NCBI GenBank assembly: GCA_937982065.1
Contig: CALJMO010000047.1
Coordinates: forward strand, 66,540 to 130,539
Source: an uncultured Collinsella sp.
GTDB taxonomy: Bacteria > Actinomycetota > Coriobacteriia > Coriobacteriales > Coriobacteriaceae
Direction: 5' to 3'
Length of the DNA stretch: 64,000 nt
A program made the translations under genes and the position numbers. Each line of letters starts with the position of its first letter. Position 1 is the first letter of the stretch. The notes beneath the pieces are model-generated. The model saw nothing but the letters and a program-made list of their open reading frames with translations. It made no database searches and was not told where the DNA came from. Positions 15,505 through 23,487 of this stretch are shown here, in pieces.

Positions 15505-16304
15505 AGCGTTGCAGCTTTCTCGCTCATAACCGATACCTGGGATTGCAGCTCGTCTTGCGAGCGATCGCCGGGGTCAAATCTCGTGCCGTACAGGAAAAAC
15601 TCAACGTTGCCCTTGGCACCATGAATAGGCGACACGCACACATCGACCGGGAACAGGCCCTTGGCAGCAAAGAGTTCAACCGCCGCCACGAGTGTATCAC
15701 GGCGCACGGCGGGATCGGTCACAATGCCGCCCTCGCCCACCAGCGCCGCCGGAGCCTCAAACTGCGGCTTTACGAGCGTGCAGAATGCACCCGTAGGCGC
15801 CAGGCACGCCAGTACCGCATCGATAATGTTCGCGATGCTGGTAAACGAGACATCACACACAGCCAGGTCGATAGTGCCGGCATAGCCAAGCTCAGGCAGC
15901 TGCGTCACGTTTGTGCGCTCATGCAGCGTCACGCGATCGTCCTGGCGCAACGACCAATCGAACTGGGCGCGACCCACGTCCACCGAGACAACGGTCGCAG
16001 CTCCGCGCTTGAGCAGACAATCGGTAAAGCCGCCGGTAGAGCAGCCCACATCCAGACAGGCAAGGCCCGTCGGATTGATGCCAAACGCATCAAGCGCGCC
16101 TTCGAGCTTAAGACCGCCGCGGCCAACATAGGGAATGCGCCCCTTCACATGCAGCGGCAGCCCCGGGATCACCTTAAGGCCCGGCGAAGTCAAGCGCTCA
16201 CCGCCACTCGAGACCAAGCCGGCCATAAGAGTGCGAAGGGCATCCGCGCGATCGGCGCAGATGCCCTGTGAAATCAGTTCGTCATCAAGACGCACGCGTT
16301 TCAT
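15501..16304 (-). CDS. tlyA: TlyA family rRNA 2'-O-methyltransferase
   Basis: This protein is expected to methylate ribose hydroxyls in 16S and/or 23S rRNA; TlyA activity is linked to capreomycin sensitivity in mycobacteria. The N-terminal S4-like RNA-binding domain begins MKRVRLDDELISQG. The Rossmann methyltransferase domain has CLDVGCSTGGFTDCLL (SAM-binding) and VCDVSFTS. LVKPQFEAP and SPIHGAKGNVEFFLY are family blocks. I start at 16304 because family members begin directly before the S4 domain; an ATG four codons earlier is possible and neither has a strong ribosome binding site. It lies 35 nt after xseB and is coupled to nadK. Confidence 0.93.
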   Translation of the reverse strand: MKRVRLDDELISQGICADRADALRTLMAGLVSSGGERLTSPGLKVIPGLPLHVKGRIPYVGRGGLKLEGALDAFGINPTGLACLDVGCSTGGFTDCLLKRGAATVVSVDVGRAQFDWSLRQDDRVTLHERTNVTQLPELGYAGTIDLAVCDVSFTSIANIIDAVLACLAPTGAFCTLVKPQFEAPAALVGEGGIVTDPAVRRDTLVAAVELFAAKGLFPVDVCVSPIHGAKGNVEFFLYGTRFDPGDRSQDELQSQVSVMSEKAATL

Positions 16305-16339
16305 GAATGCCATCAACCATTCGTATCCGGAGATGCGGC

Positions 16340-16579
16340 CTAGCTATCCTGGGATTCGTTTGCCGCATCCTCATCGTATTCCTGCTCGAGCTTGTCGGCC
16401 TCACGCGGCGTCAACTCAAACTTGTCGACCATATCGACCGCGCGGGAGCCCAGCTCAATCGCTTCGTCAAACAAATCGAGCGAACGCTCCAAGGAGGTAT
16501 CCTTGGAGCGAACGGTAGCGATGATCTGATCCAGACGGTCCGAAATCTCATCAAAGTTACGGACAGAACCCTCTGGCAT
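16340..16579 (-). CDS. xseB: Exodeoxyribonuclease VII small subunit
   Basis: This 79-residue helical protein packs along the XseA catalytic subunit to form exonuclease VII, which degrades single-stranded DNA. The core FDEISDRLDQIIATVRSKDT followed by LERSLDLFDEAIELG is characteristic. An acidic C-terminal tail ends the protein. GAGGAG precedes the start. It begins 2 nt after nusB. The large subunit gene xseA, normally directly upstream, is not here or anywhere else in this window, nor are folD, ispA or dxs, which often share this operon. Confidence 0.9.
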   Translation of the reverse strand: MPEGSVRNFDEISDRLDQIIATVRSKDTSLERSLDLFDEAIELGSRAVDMVDKFELTPREADKLEQEYDEDAANESQDS

Positions 16580-16581
16580 GG

Positions 16582-17169
16582 CTACTCCTCGACGGAGTCG
16601 GCCTCGACGGCCTCAGCAGCGTCCGCATCCTCGGCCAACACACCAGCCTCAGCCTGGGCAACCGCAACCTTAGCGGCAGCCTCGGCAGCCTGTGCCTCCT
16701 CGCGAGCGCGATCCTCGGCCAGCAGCTCCTGGTATAGGTCCTCGCCCGGCAGCTCCTCGCTGCGAGCGATCTTGCCCAGCACGCCGTTGACGAACGACGC
16801 GGACTGGTCGGTGCCATAGGCCTTGGCAAGCTCGACGGCCTCGTTGATCACGATGGCGTCCGAGACCTCCTCGTCGGTGAGGAAACGCATCTCGTAAACG
16901 GCGATACGCAGCAGATTGCGGTCGGCACCGGGCATGCGCATAAGATCCCAGTTCTTGGCAACGGAGCGCAGAGCGCAGTCGATGCGGTCGATATGCTCGT
17001 AGGCACCGCGGCACAGCTCCAGCGCATAGGGGTCGAGGGGACCCTTCGAGATCAGGAAATCGCCCTCGAGGACGCGCTCGAGCGGACTGTCCGTGGCCTC
17101 GGCCTGAAACAGCAACTGCAGCGCCTGACTGCGGGCAAGCGTGCGCCCGCGATAAACCTTAAGGCTCAA
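16582..17169 (-). CDS. nusB: Transcription antitermination factor NusB
   Basis: This RNA-binding protein works with NusE (S10) in rRNA antitermination. It is 195 residues: a NusB helical domain (about 1-150, with RTLARSQALQLLFQAEA, DRNLLRIAVYEMRFL and INEAVELAKAYGTDQSASFV) plus an Ala/Glu-rich acidic tail of about 45 residues beyond the usual end. The start is TTG at 17169, with AAGGAG about 6 nt upstream. It is preceded by an Asp23-family gene by 3 nt and followed by xseB. Confidence 0.93.
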   Translation of the reverse strand: MSLKVYRGRTLARSQALQLLFQAEATDSPLERVLEGDFLISKGPLDPYALELCRGAYEHIDRIDCALRSVAKNWDLMRMPGADRNLLRIAVYEMRFLTDEEVSDAIVINEAVELAKAYGTDQSASFVNGVLGKIARSEELPGEDLYQELLAEDRAREEAQAAEAAAKVAVAQAEAGVLAEDADAAEAVEADSVEE

Positions 17170-17172
17170 AGG

Positions 17173-17535
17173 TTACTCCTTGGGGAAAACGAGGCCGTCA
17201 ATGCAAACGTCAACGCGCTCGACCTCGACGCCCACCTGAGCATCGATGGCAGCGACCACGGCGGCGCGAACGGCCTCGGCGAGCTTCTTGAACGGATAGC
17301 CAAAGAACACCACGACACGCACGGTGAGTGCGAGCTTGTCGCCGACGACCTCGGCCTCGACCGCCGGCTCGGAAGCAGGGGCCTTGGACGAGAGCATCAT
17401 GGAGACAAGGTTAGTGGCAAGGTCCTTGACGCCAACGGAGGCGATGCCCTCGACATCGGACACGGCGCGCGAGACGATGGCGGTCAGAACATCGGGCGAA
17501 ATGCCGATGCCGTCAATCTTGATTTCCTGAGGCAT
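17173..17535 (-). CDS. Asp23/Gls24 family envelope stress response protein (efp-linked copy)
   Basis: This is a 120-residue member of the Asp23/Gls24 (DUF322) family, small proteins often found at the membrane or linked to alkaline and envelope stress. It has ISPDVLTAIVSRAVSDVEGI and a beta-rich second half (KLALTVRVVVFFGYPF). Its place between efp and nusB matches B. subtilis yqhY, whose exact role is unclear. AGGAGG lies just before the ATG. A second family member is at 63287-63643. Confidence 0.88.
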   Translation of the reverse strand: MPQEIKIDGIGISPDVLTAIVSRAVSDVEGIASVGVKDLATNLVSMMLSSKAPASEPAVEAEVVGDKLALTVRVVVFFGYPFKKLAEAVRAAVVAAIDAQVGVEVERVDVCIDGLVFPKE

Positions 17536-17559
17536 GAGTCCTCCTAGAAGAGTTGGTTG

Positions 17560-18123
17560 CTAGACGCGGGAGACGAACTTGCCGTCGCGGGTGTCAACCT
17601 TGATGACCTCGCCCTCGTTGAGGTACATGGGGACCTGGATGACAGCGCCGGTGTCAATCGTGGCCGGCTTGGTGGAACCCTGGACGGTGTCGCCCTTAAA
17701 GCCCGGGTCGGTCTGGACGATGGTGGTCTCGATGAACATCGGCGGGGTCACGCCCATGAGCTCATCGTCGGCGAAGAGCAGCTGGCAAATGTCGTTCTCG
17801 CGCAGCCACTTGGAGTTCTCGCCCACCATGTCCTCGGGAACGGGAACCTGCTCATAGGTCTCGTTGTCCATGAAGATGTAGTCGGCGCCATCGTTGTAGA
17901 GGTACTGGAACTCACGGGTGGTGAGCATGACGCTCTCGAACTTGGTGCCGGCGTTGCAGGTGTTCTCGACGACACGGCCGCTCTTGATGTCGCGGGTCTT
18001 GTAGCGCACAAACGCGCCGCCCTTGCCCGGCTTGACATGCTGGAACTCGACGATGGTGTAGACCTTGTCCTTGATGCGGAGACCGAGGCCGTTCTTGAAG
18101 TCGGCGGTAGAAATGGTAGGCAT
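17560..18123 (-). CDS. efp: Elongation factor P
   Basis: EF-P binds between the ribosomal P and E sites and relieves stalling at polyproline stretches. It is 187 residues, standard for the family, with three beta-barrel domains. The tip loop is KPGKGGAF with Lys34 at the position that is modified in many species. YIFMDNETYEQ and KVDTRDGKFVSRV are conserved. ATG 18123 has AAAGG upstream, so the reading from 18156 is not needed. It heads the nusB-xseB-tlyA-nadK-recN gene run. Confidence 0.95.
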   Translation of the reverse strand: MPTISTADFKNGLGLRIKDKVYTIVEFQHVKPGKGGAFVRYKTRDIKSGRVVENTCNAGTKFESVMLTTREFQYLYNDGADYIFMDNETYEQVPVPEDMVGENSKWLRENDICQLLFADDELMGVTPPMFIETTIVQTDPGFKGDTVQGSTKPATIDTGAVIQVPMYLNEGEVIKVDTRDGKFVSRV

Positions 18124-18217
18124 AGCGACCTTTCTTGTTATTGGCGAGACGCACAAGCGTCCAAATTACATACGAGCGAAATTATACACTTGCAGACGGC
18201 GGCTGCAGCGAGCGCAT

Positions 18218-18260
18218 AAAAAGAGAACGCGGGGCGCCCGAATCATTTCGGACGCCCCGC
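18218..18260 (-). terminator. Terminator of the Xaa-Pro peptidase gene
   Basis: On the minus strand GCGGGGCGTCCGAA pairs with TTCGGGCGCCCCGC and is followed by GTTCTCTTTTT, separating this gene from the efp operon. Confidence 0.85.
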
Positions 18261-18283
18261 CTCCAAAAACCCAGCTGGATGGT

Positions 18284-19414
18284 TTAGCAGTCGATGACGC
18301 GCAGGTCGTGCGGGGTCTTGGTGAAGGGCTCGTAGCCGTTCTCGGTGACCACGCCGTAGTCCTCCAGACGCACGCCGCCCACACCGGGCAGATACACGCC
18401 GGGCTCCATGGTGATAACCGAGCCGACCTCGATGGTGTTCTTGCTGCGGTTGAAGTTGGGCAGCTCATGGATGTCGATGCCCACGCCGTGACCCAGACCA
18501 TGGTTGTAATAATCGCCATAGCCGGCATCGCCGATAATCTTCTTGGAAAGCTTGAAAATGTCGTTGCCCTCGACGCCCGGATGGATGGCGGCGACGCATT
18601 CCTCGTGCGTGCGGCGCACGAGTGCGTACAGGTCGAGCTGCTCCTGCGTGGGCTCGCCCATCACGACGGTGCGTGTCATGTCGGAGCGGTAATCACAGTA
18701 GCCCGCGCCGTAATCCATAAGAACGAAATCGCCCTTCTCGATCACGCGGTCGCTCGGCACGGCATGCGGGTTGGCGGTGTTGGGACCGCTCGCCACGATG
18801 GAACCGAAGGCCAGGCTGTCGGCACCGTTGGCGAACATAAAGTTCTCGAGCTCGTTGCGTACCTGCTTCTCGGTCATACCGGGCTTAATAAAGCCGAGCA
18901 TGTGCTGGAAGGCGGCATCGGTGATCGACTGCGCATGGCGCATGAGCTCAATCTCCTCGGCGTCCTTGATGGCGCGCATCTTGCGGATATCGTCGTGCAT
19001 CAGCGGCAGCATACAGGCGACGGAACGGTCCTCCAGGCCGCGCTGAATACCCTGGTAGAAATTAATCTGCATATCGTCCTCGACAGCGCAGACGCGGCAT
19101 TTGTTGGCCGCGATCTTGCCGGCGACCCAACCGGGGATGGTGCCCTCATCCATGTCGTAGACCCAGGGGCTGCCGGCTGGCGTGTTCTCCTCAAAGCTGT
19201 TGAGGTAGCGCGAGTCGGTGTGGAACAGGCACTGGTCGGCCGTAATAAACGCAGCGTGCGGGAACTCGAAGGTGTAGTCGAAGACGCCCTTCACGCCCGT
19301 AAGCCAACGAAGGTTGGCCTCGTCGCGCACCACGATGGCGTCGTAGCCACGCTCGACCATCAGGGCACGGACACGCTCGATACGACCGGCAGGACCGGCA
19401 GCAAACTCAGACAT
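18284..19414 (-). CDS. Xaa-Pro peptidase (M24 family aminopeptidase P-like)
   Basis: This two-metal peptidase removes N-terminal residues before proline. It is 376 residues: an N-terminal creatinase-like domain (about 1-130) and a pita-bread catalytic domain. All metal ligands are visible: the two Asp in LMDYGAGYCDYRSDMTRTV, the His in GLGHGVGIDIHELP, and the Glu residues in ITMEPGVYLPGVGG and VRLEDYGVV. GAAAGGAA precedes the ATG. It directly precedes efp, the same pairing as in many Gram-positive genomes. No signal peptide is seen, so it is likely cytoplasmic. Confidence 0.93.
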   Translation of the reverse strand: MSEFAAGPAGRIERVRALMVERGYDAIVVRDEANLRWLTGVKGVFDYTFEFPHAAFITADQCLFHTDSRYLNSFEENTPAGSPWVYDMDEGTIPGWVAGKIAANKCRVCAVEDDMQINFYQGIQRGLEDRSVACMLPLMHDDIRKMRAIKDAEEIELMRHAQSITDAAFQHMLGFIKPGMTEKQVRNELENFMFANGADSLAFGSIVASGPNTANPHAVPSDRVIEKGDFVLMDYGAGYCDYRSDMTRTVVMGEPTQEQLDLYALVRRTHEECVAAIHPGVEGNDIFKLSKKIIGDAGYGDYYNHGLGHGVGIDIHELPNFNRSKNTIEVGSVITMEPGVYLPGVGGVRLEDYGVVTENGYEPFTKTPHDLRVIDC

Positions 19415-19448
19415 GCAGATTCCTTTCTTGTTGTCTCAATATAAACGG

Positions 19449-19511
19449 GACGGGTCTCAACCGAACGACGGAATCGCATGCGATCCGCAACCGATTGAAA
19501 ACCCGCCCCTC
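19449..19511. repeat. Imperfect hairpin with GGGAC foot and inner palindrome
   Basis: GGGACGGGTCTCAACC faces GATTGAAAACCCGCCCC, with a perfect inner palindrome ATCGCATGCGAT. It lies between the aroB-like stop and the peptidase gene and may serve as the end of the alaS-to-aroB transcript, though no T-run is seen. Confidence 0.45.
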
Positions 19512-19546
19512 AACATGATACGAAAGACGATGGAAGTCAATAAATC

Positions 19547-20656
19547 TTAGAGAAGTTCTTTACGAGAAGCCAAGTAGGCGTGAGCATGGCGCTCAAGAAC
19601 CTCGTCCTCGACGCTCGTTAGGCGAATGGCGCCGAGCGCCGCGGGCAGCGGCAGCATGCTGCGGTTCGAGCGGACAAACTGCTGTCTGCGGAACTCCTCG
19701 ATATATGCGGCAGGCTCCAAGTCGAAGGCAAGCTCCTCGATGCCAAAGTCCTCCAGGCAGTCATCGAGATCAAACACATAGTCGATATCGAAGTCGCAGG
19801 CATCGTGTGCTAGGCGCGCCTCAAAGCGCATGCCCTCGGACAACAGCTGGTAGGCAGGGACCTGCGAAGCGGCATCGCCCAAGCAAGCGCGCAGGGTGCG
19901 CTCCCCCGTCTTGCCAAAATCGAGCGCATGGCGAGCGCTCGGGTTCGTGGCCGTCAGCACGTCCTTGCGGGCAGTCTGAGACCATTGAACGGCATTGACG
20001 AGTGCGACCTCCTCGCCCGCGAGAATCTCGGGGACGGTCTCAGTAAACTGATTCCAGCGGGACTTGCTGCTCGAAAGCATGGTGCCAACAAGTACCGCAT
20101 AGCCGAACTTGAGGTCCTCGGGTTCCGCCTCGCGAACAAGGTCGAGATCACACACAACCAAGCCCGGTTCGGGACGGAACGCGATAGCGGGAAGCGCATT
20201 CGACGACGAGGCAATGAGCGGCTTCATGGTCGTCGCGACCGTGAGCATGGCGTCGAAGGTCGTCGGCAGCAGCGCGCACTCGGTTCGGCCACACCACTGG
20301 TTGGCGCACCAGCTAACAACCGAGCAGGTTGCGGCATCGCCAACGGCGACAACCAGATCGTCGCAGGTAATGCCGTTGGCAGACAAGGCGCCAAAGATAG
20401 CATCGGCATCGGCCAGCGTGGCACCAGCAGGCGAAACCTCAAGGGAGAACTGCGACACGGCAAAACCGGCGTCGACCAGCGCATGCTCGACGACTTCACC
20501 AAAACGCTCGGATGTGGCGGAGTTCCAAACCACCATCGCGCGCTTAGGCTTGCCCACAGCCGAGGCAAACATACGCGACAGCTCATCGAACGCGCCCAAT
20601 CCGACACGGACATCGACGCTGCGGTTTTGGAAATTGATCAGTTGGCGGCGAATCAT
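19547..20656 (-). CDS. Degenerate 3-dehydroquinate synthase (AroB)-like protein
   Basis: This 369-residue protein has the overall layout of AroB, but its active-site residues are gone. The segment VAVGDAATCSVVSWCAN matches the NAD-binding GGGV-GD-AGF block. LLPTTFDAMLT matches the PTTLLA block. The three zinc ligands of real AroB (Glu in AEVIKYG, His in GHT-GHA, His in HGEAV) align with YAVLVGT, GKTGERT and LSEGMRF, so all are lost. The Lys of GGKTG is also missing. It is therefore probably a pseudoenzyme or does something else. The ATG at 20656 overlaps the aroK stop (ATGA), so it is still translationally coupled and under coding constraint. A functional aroB may be elsewhere. Confidence 0.75.
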   Translation of the reverse strand: MIRRQLINFQNRSVDVRVGLGAFDELSRMFASAVGKPKRAMVVWNSATSERFGEVVEHALVDAGFAVSQFSLEVSPAGATLADADAIFGALSANGITCDDLVVAVGDAATCSVVSWCANQWCGRTECALLPTTFDAMLTVATTMKPLIASSSNALPAIAFRPEPGLVVCDLDLVREAEPEDLKFGYAVLVGTMLSSSKSRWNQFTETVPEILAGEEVALVNAVQWSQTARKDVLTATNPSARHALDFGKTGERTLRACLGDAASQVPAYQLLSEGMRFEARLAHDACDFDIDYVFDLDDCLEDFGIEELAFDLEPAAYIEEFRRQQFVRSNRSMLPLPAALGAIRLTSVEDEVLERHAHAYLASRKELL

Positions 20657-21186
20657 AGCAGTCCACGCTCCAAAAGCATCTCGGCACAAAGGTAGGAAAC
20701 GTCCTCGAAGGACTTGTTGCGAATATCAAGGGTAATATCGGCGGCCTGGCGATACAGCGGACGGCGATGCTCAAACAAGCGCGCGGCATGCTCGGGCGAT
20801 CGGAAATCGGGGCGCGTGTCGGACCGACGAATCTGGCGAATCGAATCCTCGAAGTCGCCCTCGAGGTACACGCACGTACCCATTTCGTGCATCAGCTCAA
20901 TATTCACCGGCGTCTCGACAATGCCACCCCCGCACGATACCAACAGGCTGCGCTCACTTTGAAGCGAACGGAGTGCCGAGGTCTCGAGCTCGCGAAAACG
21001 ATCCTCGCCCTCGGTCTCAAAAATCTCGGTTACCGACTTGCCGCAACGGCGGACGACCAGGCGGTCGGTATCGATAAAACGCCTCTTGAACATGGTGCCG
21101 ACGTTGCGCGCGAGCGTCGATTTGCCCGCGCCCAAAAAGCCGATAAAGAAGATATGGTCGCAGCCGTGTTTGGTGTGCTGGGACAT
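20653..21186 (-). CDS. aroK: Shikimate kinase
   Basis: This enzyme phosphorylates shikimate with ATP in chorismate biosynthesis. It is 177 residues. The P-loop is GFLGAGKST (16-24). The shikimate-binding Asp-Thr-Asp is at 39-41 (FIDTDRLV), followed by FRELE, SCGGGIV and the lid region with RPDF. All catalytic motifs appear intact. It lies between a yqeG-type phosphatase gene and the AroB-like gene, at the end of the alaS-ruvX-mltG run. Confidence 0.9.
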   Translation of the reverse strand: MSQHTKHGCDHIFFIGFLGAGKSTLARNVGTMFKRRFIDTDRLVVRRCGKSVTEIFETEGEDRFRELETSALRSLQSERSLLVSCGGGIVETPVNIELMHEMGTCVYLEGDFEDSIRQIRRSDTRPDFRSPEHAARLFEHRRPLYRQAADITLDIRNKSFEDVSYLCAEMLLERGLL

Positions 21187-21194
21187 AGCGAGAC

Positions 21195-21692
21195 CTAATC
21201 CTCGCAGGGAAGGTCGCGCAGGGCCCGGCGCTCAAAGATACGGAAGATCTGCGTATACCACAGGTCCTGCGTCGCCTGCGGCTTAACCAAGATGGTATCG
21301 ACGCCGGCGAAGTTGCCGCTCCACACGTCAGTGTAGAGCTGATCACCGATCAGCACCGCCTCGTCGGCCGTGGCGCCGAGGCGCTTAAGACCCGCCTTGA
21401 GGGCAAACGGCGCCGGCTTCATGGCGTGGCTGATGGCCTCGAGTCCCAGCTCGCGTGCAGAGCTCATGACCTGGTCGCGATGCCAGTTATTGGACACCAT
21501 GCACAGCTTAAAGCCTTTGGCGCGGGCGGCATCGAGCCACGCGGAAACCGCGGCGGGAACCTGCTCGGTGTCGCGCGGCACCAAGGTGTTATCGCGATCG
21601 AGCAGAATGGCGCGTTTGCCGTCGGCCCACAGGGTATCAAGGTCGATGCGATCAACCGAGGCAACGTATCGTTTGGGGCTAAAAATCCTCAT
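21195..21692 (-). CDS. YqeG family HAD IIIA-type phosphatase
   Basis: This is a 165-residue haloacid-dehalogenase-like phosphatase. Motif I is LLDRDNTLVPRD, motif II is MVSNNW and the motif III/IV area is VLIGDQLYTDVWSG. The YqeG group is usually annotated as a phosphatidylglycerophosphate-type phosphatase or as unknown; the substrate is not established here. The long upstream extension of the open frame overlaps mltG and has no support. The ATG at 21692 directly follows the mltG stop. Confidence 0.88.
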   Translation of the reverse strand: MRIFSPKRYVASVDRIDLDTLWADGKRAILLDRDNTLVPRDTEQVPAAVSAWLDAARAKGFKLCMVSNNWHRDQVMSSARELGLEAISHAMKPAPFALKAGLKRLGATADEAVLIGDQLYTDVWSGNFAGVDTILVKPQATQDLWYTQIFRIFERRALRDLPCED

Positions 21693-21693
21693 G

Positions 21694-23049
21694 CTAATTC
21701 CAAGACTGTTGATGCTCTTCGTAGGTTTGCGAGAAGTACTCCTCGTCCTGCGTAATGTAGAAATACAGGTCATCGGAGTCGGTCGGCTCAAGTGTGGCCT
21801 TGAGTGCCTCGAGCGACGGAGAGCAGATGGGCGTGGGCGGTAGGCCCTCGTGCTTATAGGTGTTATACGGACTATCGCTCTGCAGGTCGTCGGCGGTAAC
21901 CTCGCCACCGGTGACATACATCATGGTCGCATCGCTGTTGAGATAGCGCAAACCATCGAGCTTGCCCGCCAGACGGTTGTAGAAGACCGAGGCCACGTGC
22001 GCGCGCTGGTCGGCGTTGAGGCCCTCGCGCTCAACGATAGAGGCCAAGTTGACGATGTCGTAGTCGGACATCTCCACACCGTAGCGTTCCTTGATCTTGA
22101 CTTCGCAGCTCGCAAAGTCAAGCGACTTGTACTCGGCGTTGAACTGGTCAAGCATGGCGCGAATCACATCATCGGCGCTTGGGTCCTTACCAAGCGAATA
22201 GGTCTTGGGGAACAGGAAACCCTCGAGCGAATCGTTCGCGGCGTCTTTAAGGAAAGCGTAATCATTCACATAATTGCTCGCCTTGGCCTGGTTAAGGAAG
22301 TCCTCCTTAGAAATACTGTCGTACGCCTTGGCCACGCGGTCGGCGACCTGGTCAACCGTCAGGCCCTCTGGGATAGTCAGCGCATCGGAGCCCGCATTGG
22401 GGCCTTCCATGAGCTGCTGAACGACCTTGGTCGCGTCCATGAGTGTGGTGAACGAGTAAGTGCCAGGCTTAAGCGACATGTCGGCGTTGAGCTTTTTGAC
22501 CGCCGCGTAATAATCCTTGGGATCATCGACGATATGGTTCTCGGAGAGAATCGAAGCGATGGTGTCACCCGAGGCACCATCGGGAATCGTGATAGTAACT
22601 TGCTGGCCAGCAGCGACTTTCGCATCCTCACCGCCAAAGAAGCCCTTGACGGCTGGCACGACAAAGAAAACGATCGCGACAAGCGCAAGCACGGCGACGA
22701 CGCCACCGATAATCATAGGCACCGGGGAGCTTTTCTTTTGGATACCACGGCGGGCGTGCGTGTTATAGCTCGAGCGCGTGGCCGGAGCAACGCCGTGCGA
22801 ACCATGAACATGATGTGCGTGGGAGCGTGATTGCGGGGCCCGCCCCTGCGTGCGCTGGGCAGGAGCCTGTTGCTTAAAACGAGCGCCGCCAGCAGGCCGC
22901 GCGGGACGAGCGGCGGGCTGTTGAGCAGCACGCTGAGTAGGCTGAGCCGAACGCTGCGTCGGCTGCGCCGGGCGCTGACCAGGCTGAGCAGGACGCGGCG
23001 CGGGTTGCCGTGTACGATTCTGCTGGCGCGGATCGGAAGCGCTAGACAT
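21694..23049 (-). CDS. mltG: Endolytic transglycosylase MltG
   Basis: This membrane-anchored lytic transglycosylase cleaves nascent peptidoglycan strands and helps set glycan length. It is 451 residues. The first 105 residues are a Pro/Gln/Arg/Ala-rich cytoplasmic tail with APRPAQPGQRPAQPTQR-type repeats. One membrane span follows (about 111-131), then a LysM-like segment and the YceG catalytic domain. Glu340 in LASIVEREG is the catalytic residue, and GLPPTPICSPS is the conserved end motif. GGAGG precedes the ATG. It overlaps ruvX by 8 nt. Confidence 0.93.
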   Translation of the reverse strand: MSSASDPRQQNRTRQPAPRPAQPGQRPAQPTQRSAQPTQRAAQQPAARPARPAGGARFKQQAPAQRTQGRAPQSRSHAHHVHGSHGVAPATRSSYNTHARRGIQKKSSPVPMIIGGVVAVLALVAIVFFVVPAVKGFFGGEDAKVAAGQQVTITIPDGASGDTIASILSENHIVDDPKDYYAAVKKLNADMSLKPGTYSFTTLMDATKVVQQLMEGPNAGSDALTIPEGLTVDQVADRVAKAYDSISKEDFLNQAKASNYVNDYAFLKDAANDSLEGFLFPKTYSLGKDPSADDVIRAMLDQFNAEYKSLDFASCEVKIKERYGVEMSDYDIVNLASIVEREGLNADQRAHVASVFYNRLAGKLDGLRYLNSDATMMYVTGGEVTADDLQSDSPYNTYKHEGLPPTPICSPSLEALKATLEPTDSDDLYFYITQDEEYFSQTYEEHQQSWN

Positions 23050-23470
23050 GCTGAACCTCCTCGTTTTTACGATCGAGCCATGTCTGCAAGAACAGGCTGG
23101 CAGCGATCATGTCAATCTTGCCCCTCATCTGCTTTTCGTTGAGCCCCTGCTCTCGCAGGATTCGCTTGGCCTCCTGCGAGGACAGACGCTCGTCCTCAAA
23201 CTCCAGAGGCAGATCGAGCTCGTCGGCAATCTTTTGGGCCACAGCGGCAACGCGCTCGGCCTGAGGGCCGGGCTCACCGGCCATGGTCAGGGGACGTCCG
23301 CTTACCAGGATGTCGGGCTCATAGTCCTCAACCAGGTAGCGGAACGTCTTGGCCATACCGGTGACCTCGGCAGCCGGAAGCACCTTGACAGGCATCGCCA
23401 TCTTGCCATCACGGCTCGAGACGGCAATGCCAATCCTGGTCTCCCCTATGTCCAGCGCGAGCGCGACCAC
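23042..23470 (-). CDS. ruvX: Holliday junction resolvase-like protein (YqgF/RuvX)
   Basis: This is a 142-residue RNase H-fold protein of the YqgF family, proposed to act in pre-16S rRNA 5'-end processing or as a Holliday junction resolvase. LALDIGETRIGIAVSS carries the first catalytic Asp. VSGRPLTMAGEPG and FEDERLSSQEA carry the further active-site motifs. The start codon is GTG. The alaS-ruvX-mltG order is typical of Gram-positive and actinobacterial genomes. Confidence 0.92.
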   Translation of the reverse strand: MVALALDIGETRIGIAVSSRDGKMAMPVKVLPAAEVTGMAKTFRYLVEDYEPDILVSGRPLTMAGEPGPQAERVAAVAQKIADELDLPLEFEDERLSSQEAKRILREQGLNEKQMRGKIDMIAASLFLQTWLDRKNEEVQHV

Positions 23471-23487
23471 AGCGACTACTTAAGTTC

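Noticed and set aside
21693..21917. 75-residue N-terminal extension of the YqeG-type phosphatase
   Set aside because: It lies entirely within mltG in another frame and is Arg/Ser/Thr-rich low-complexity sequence.
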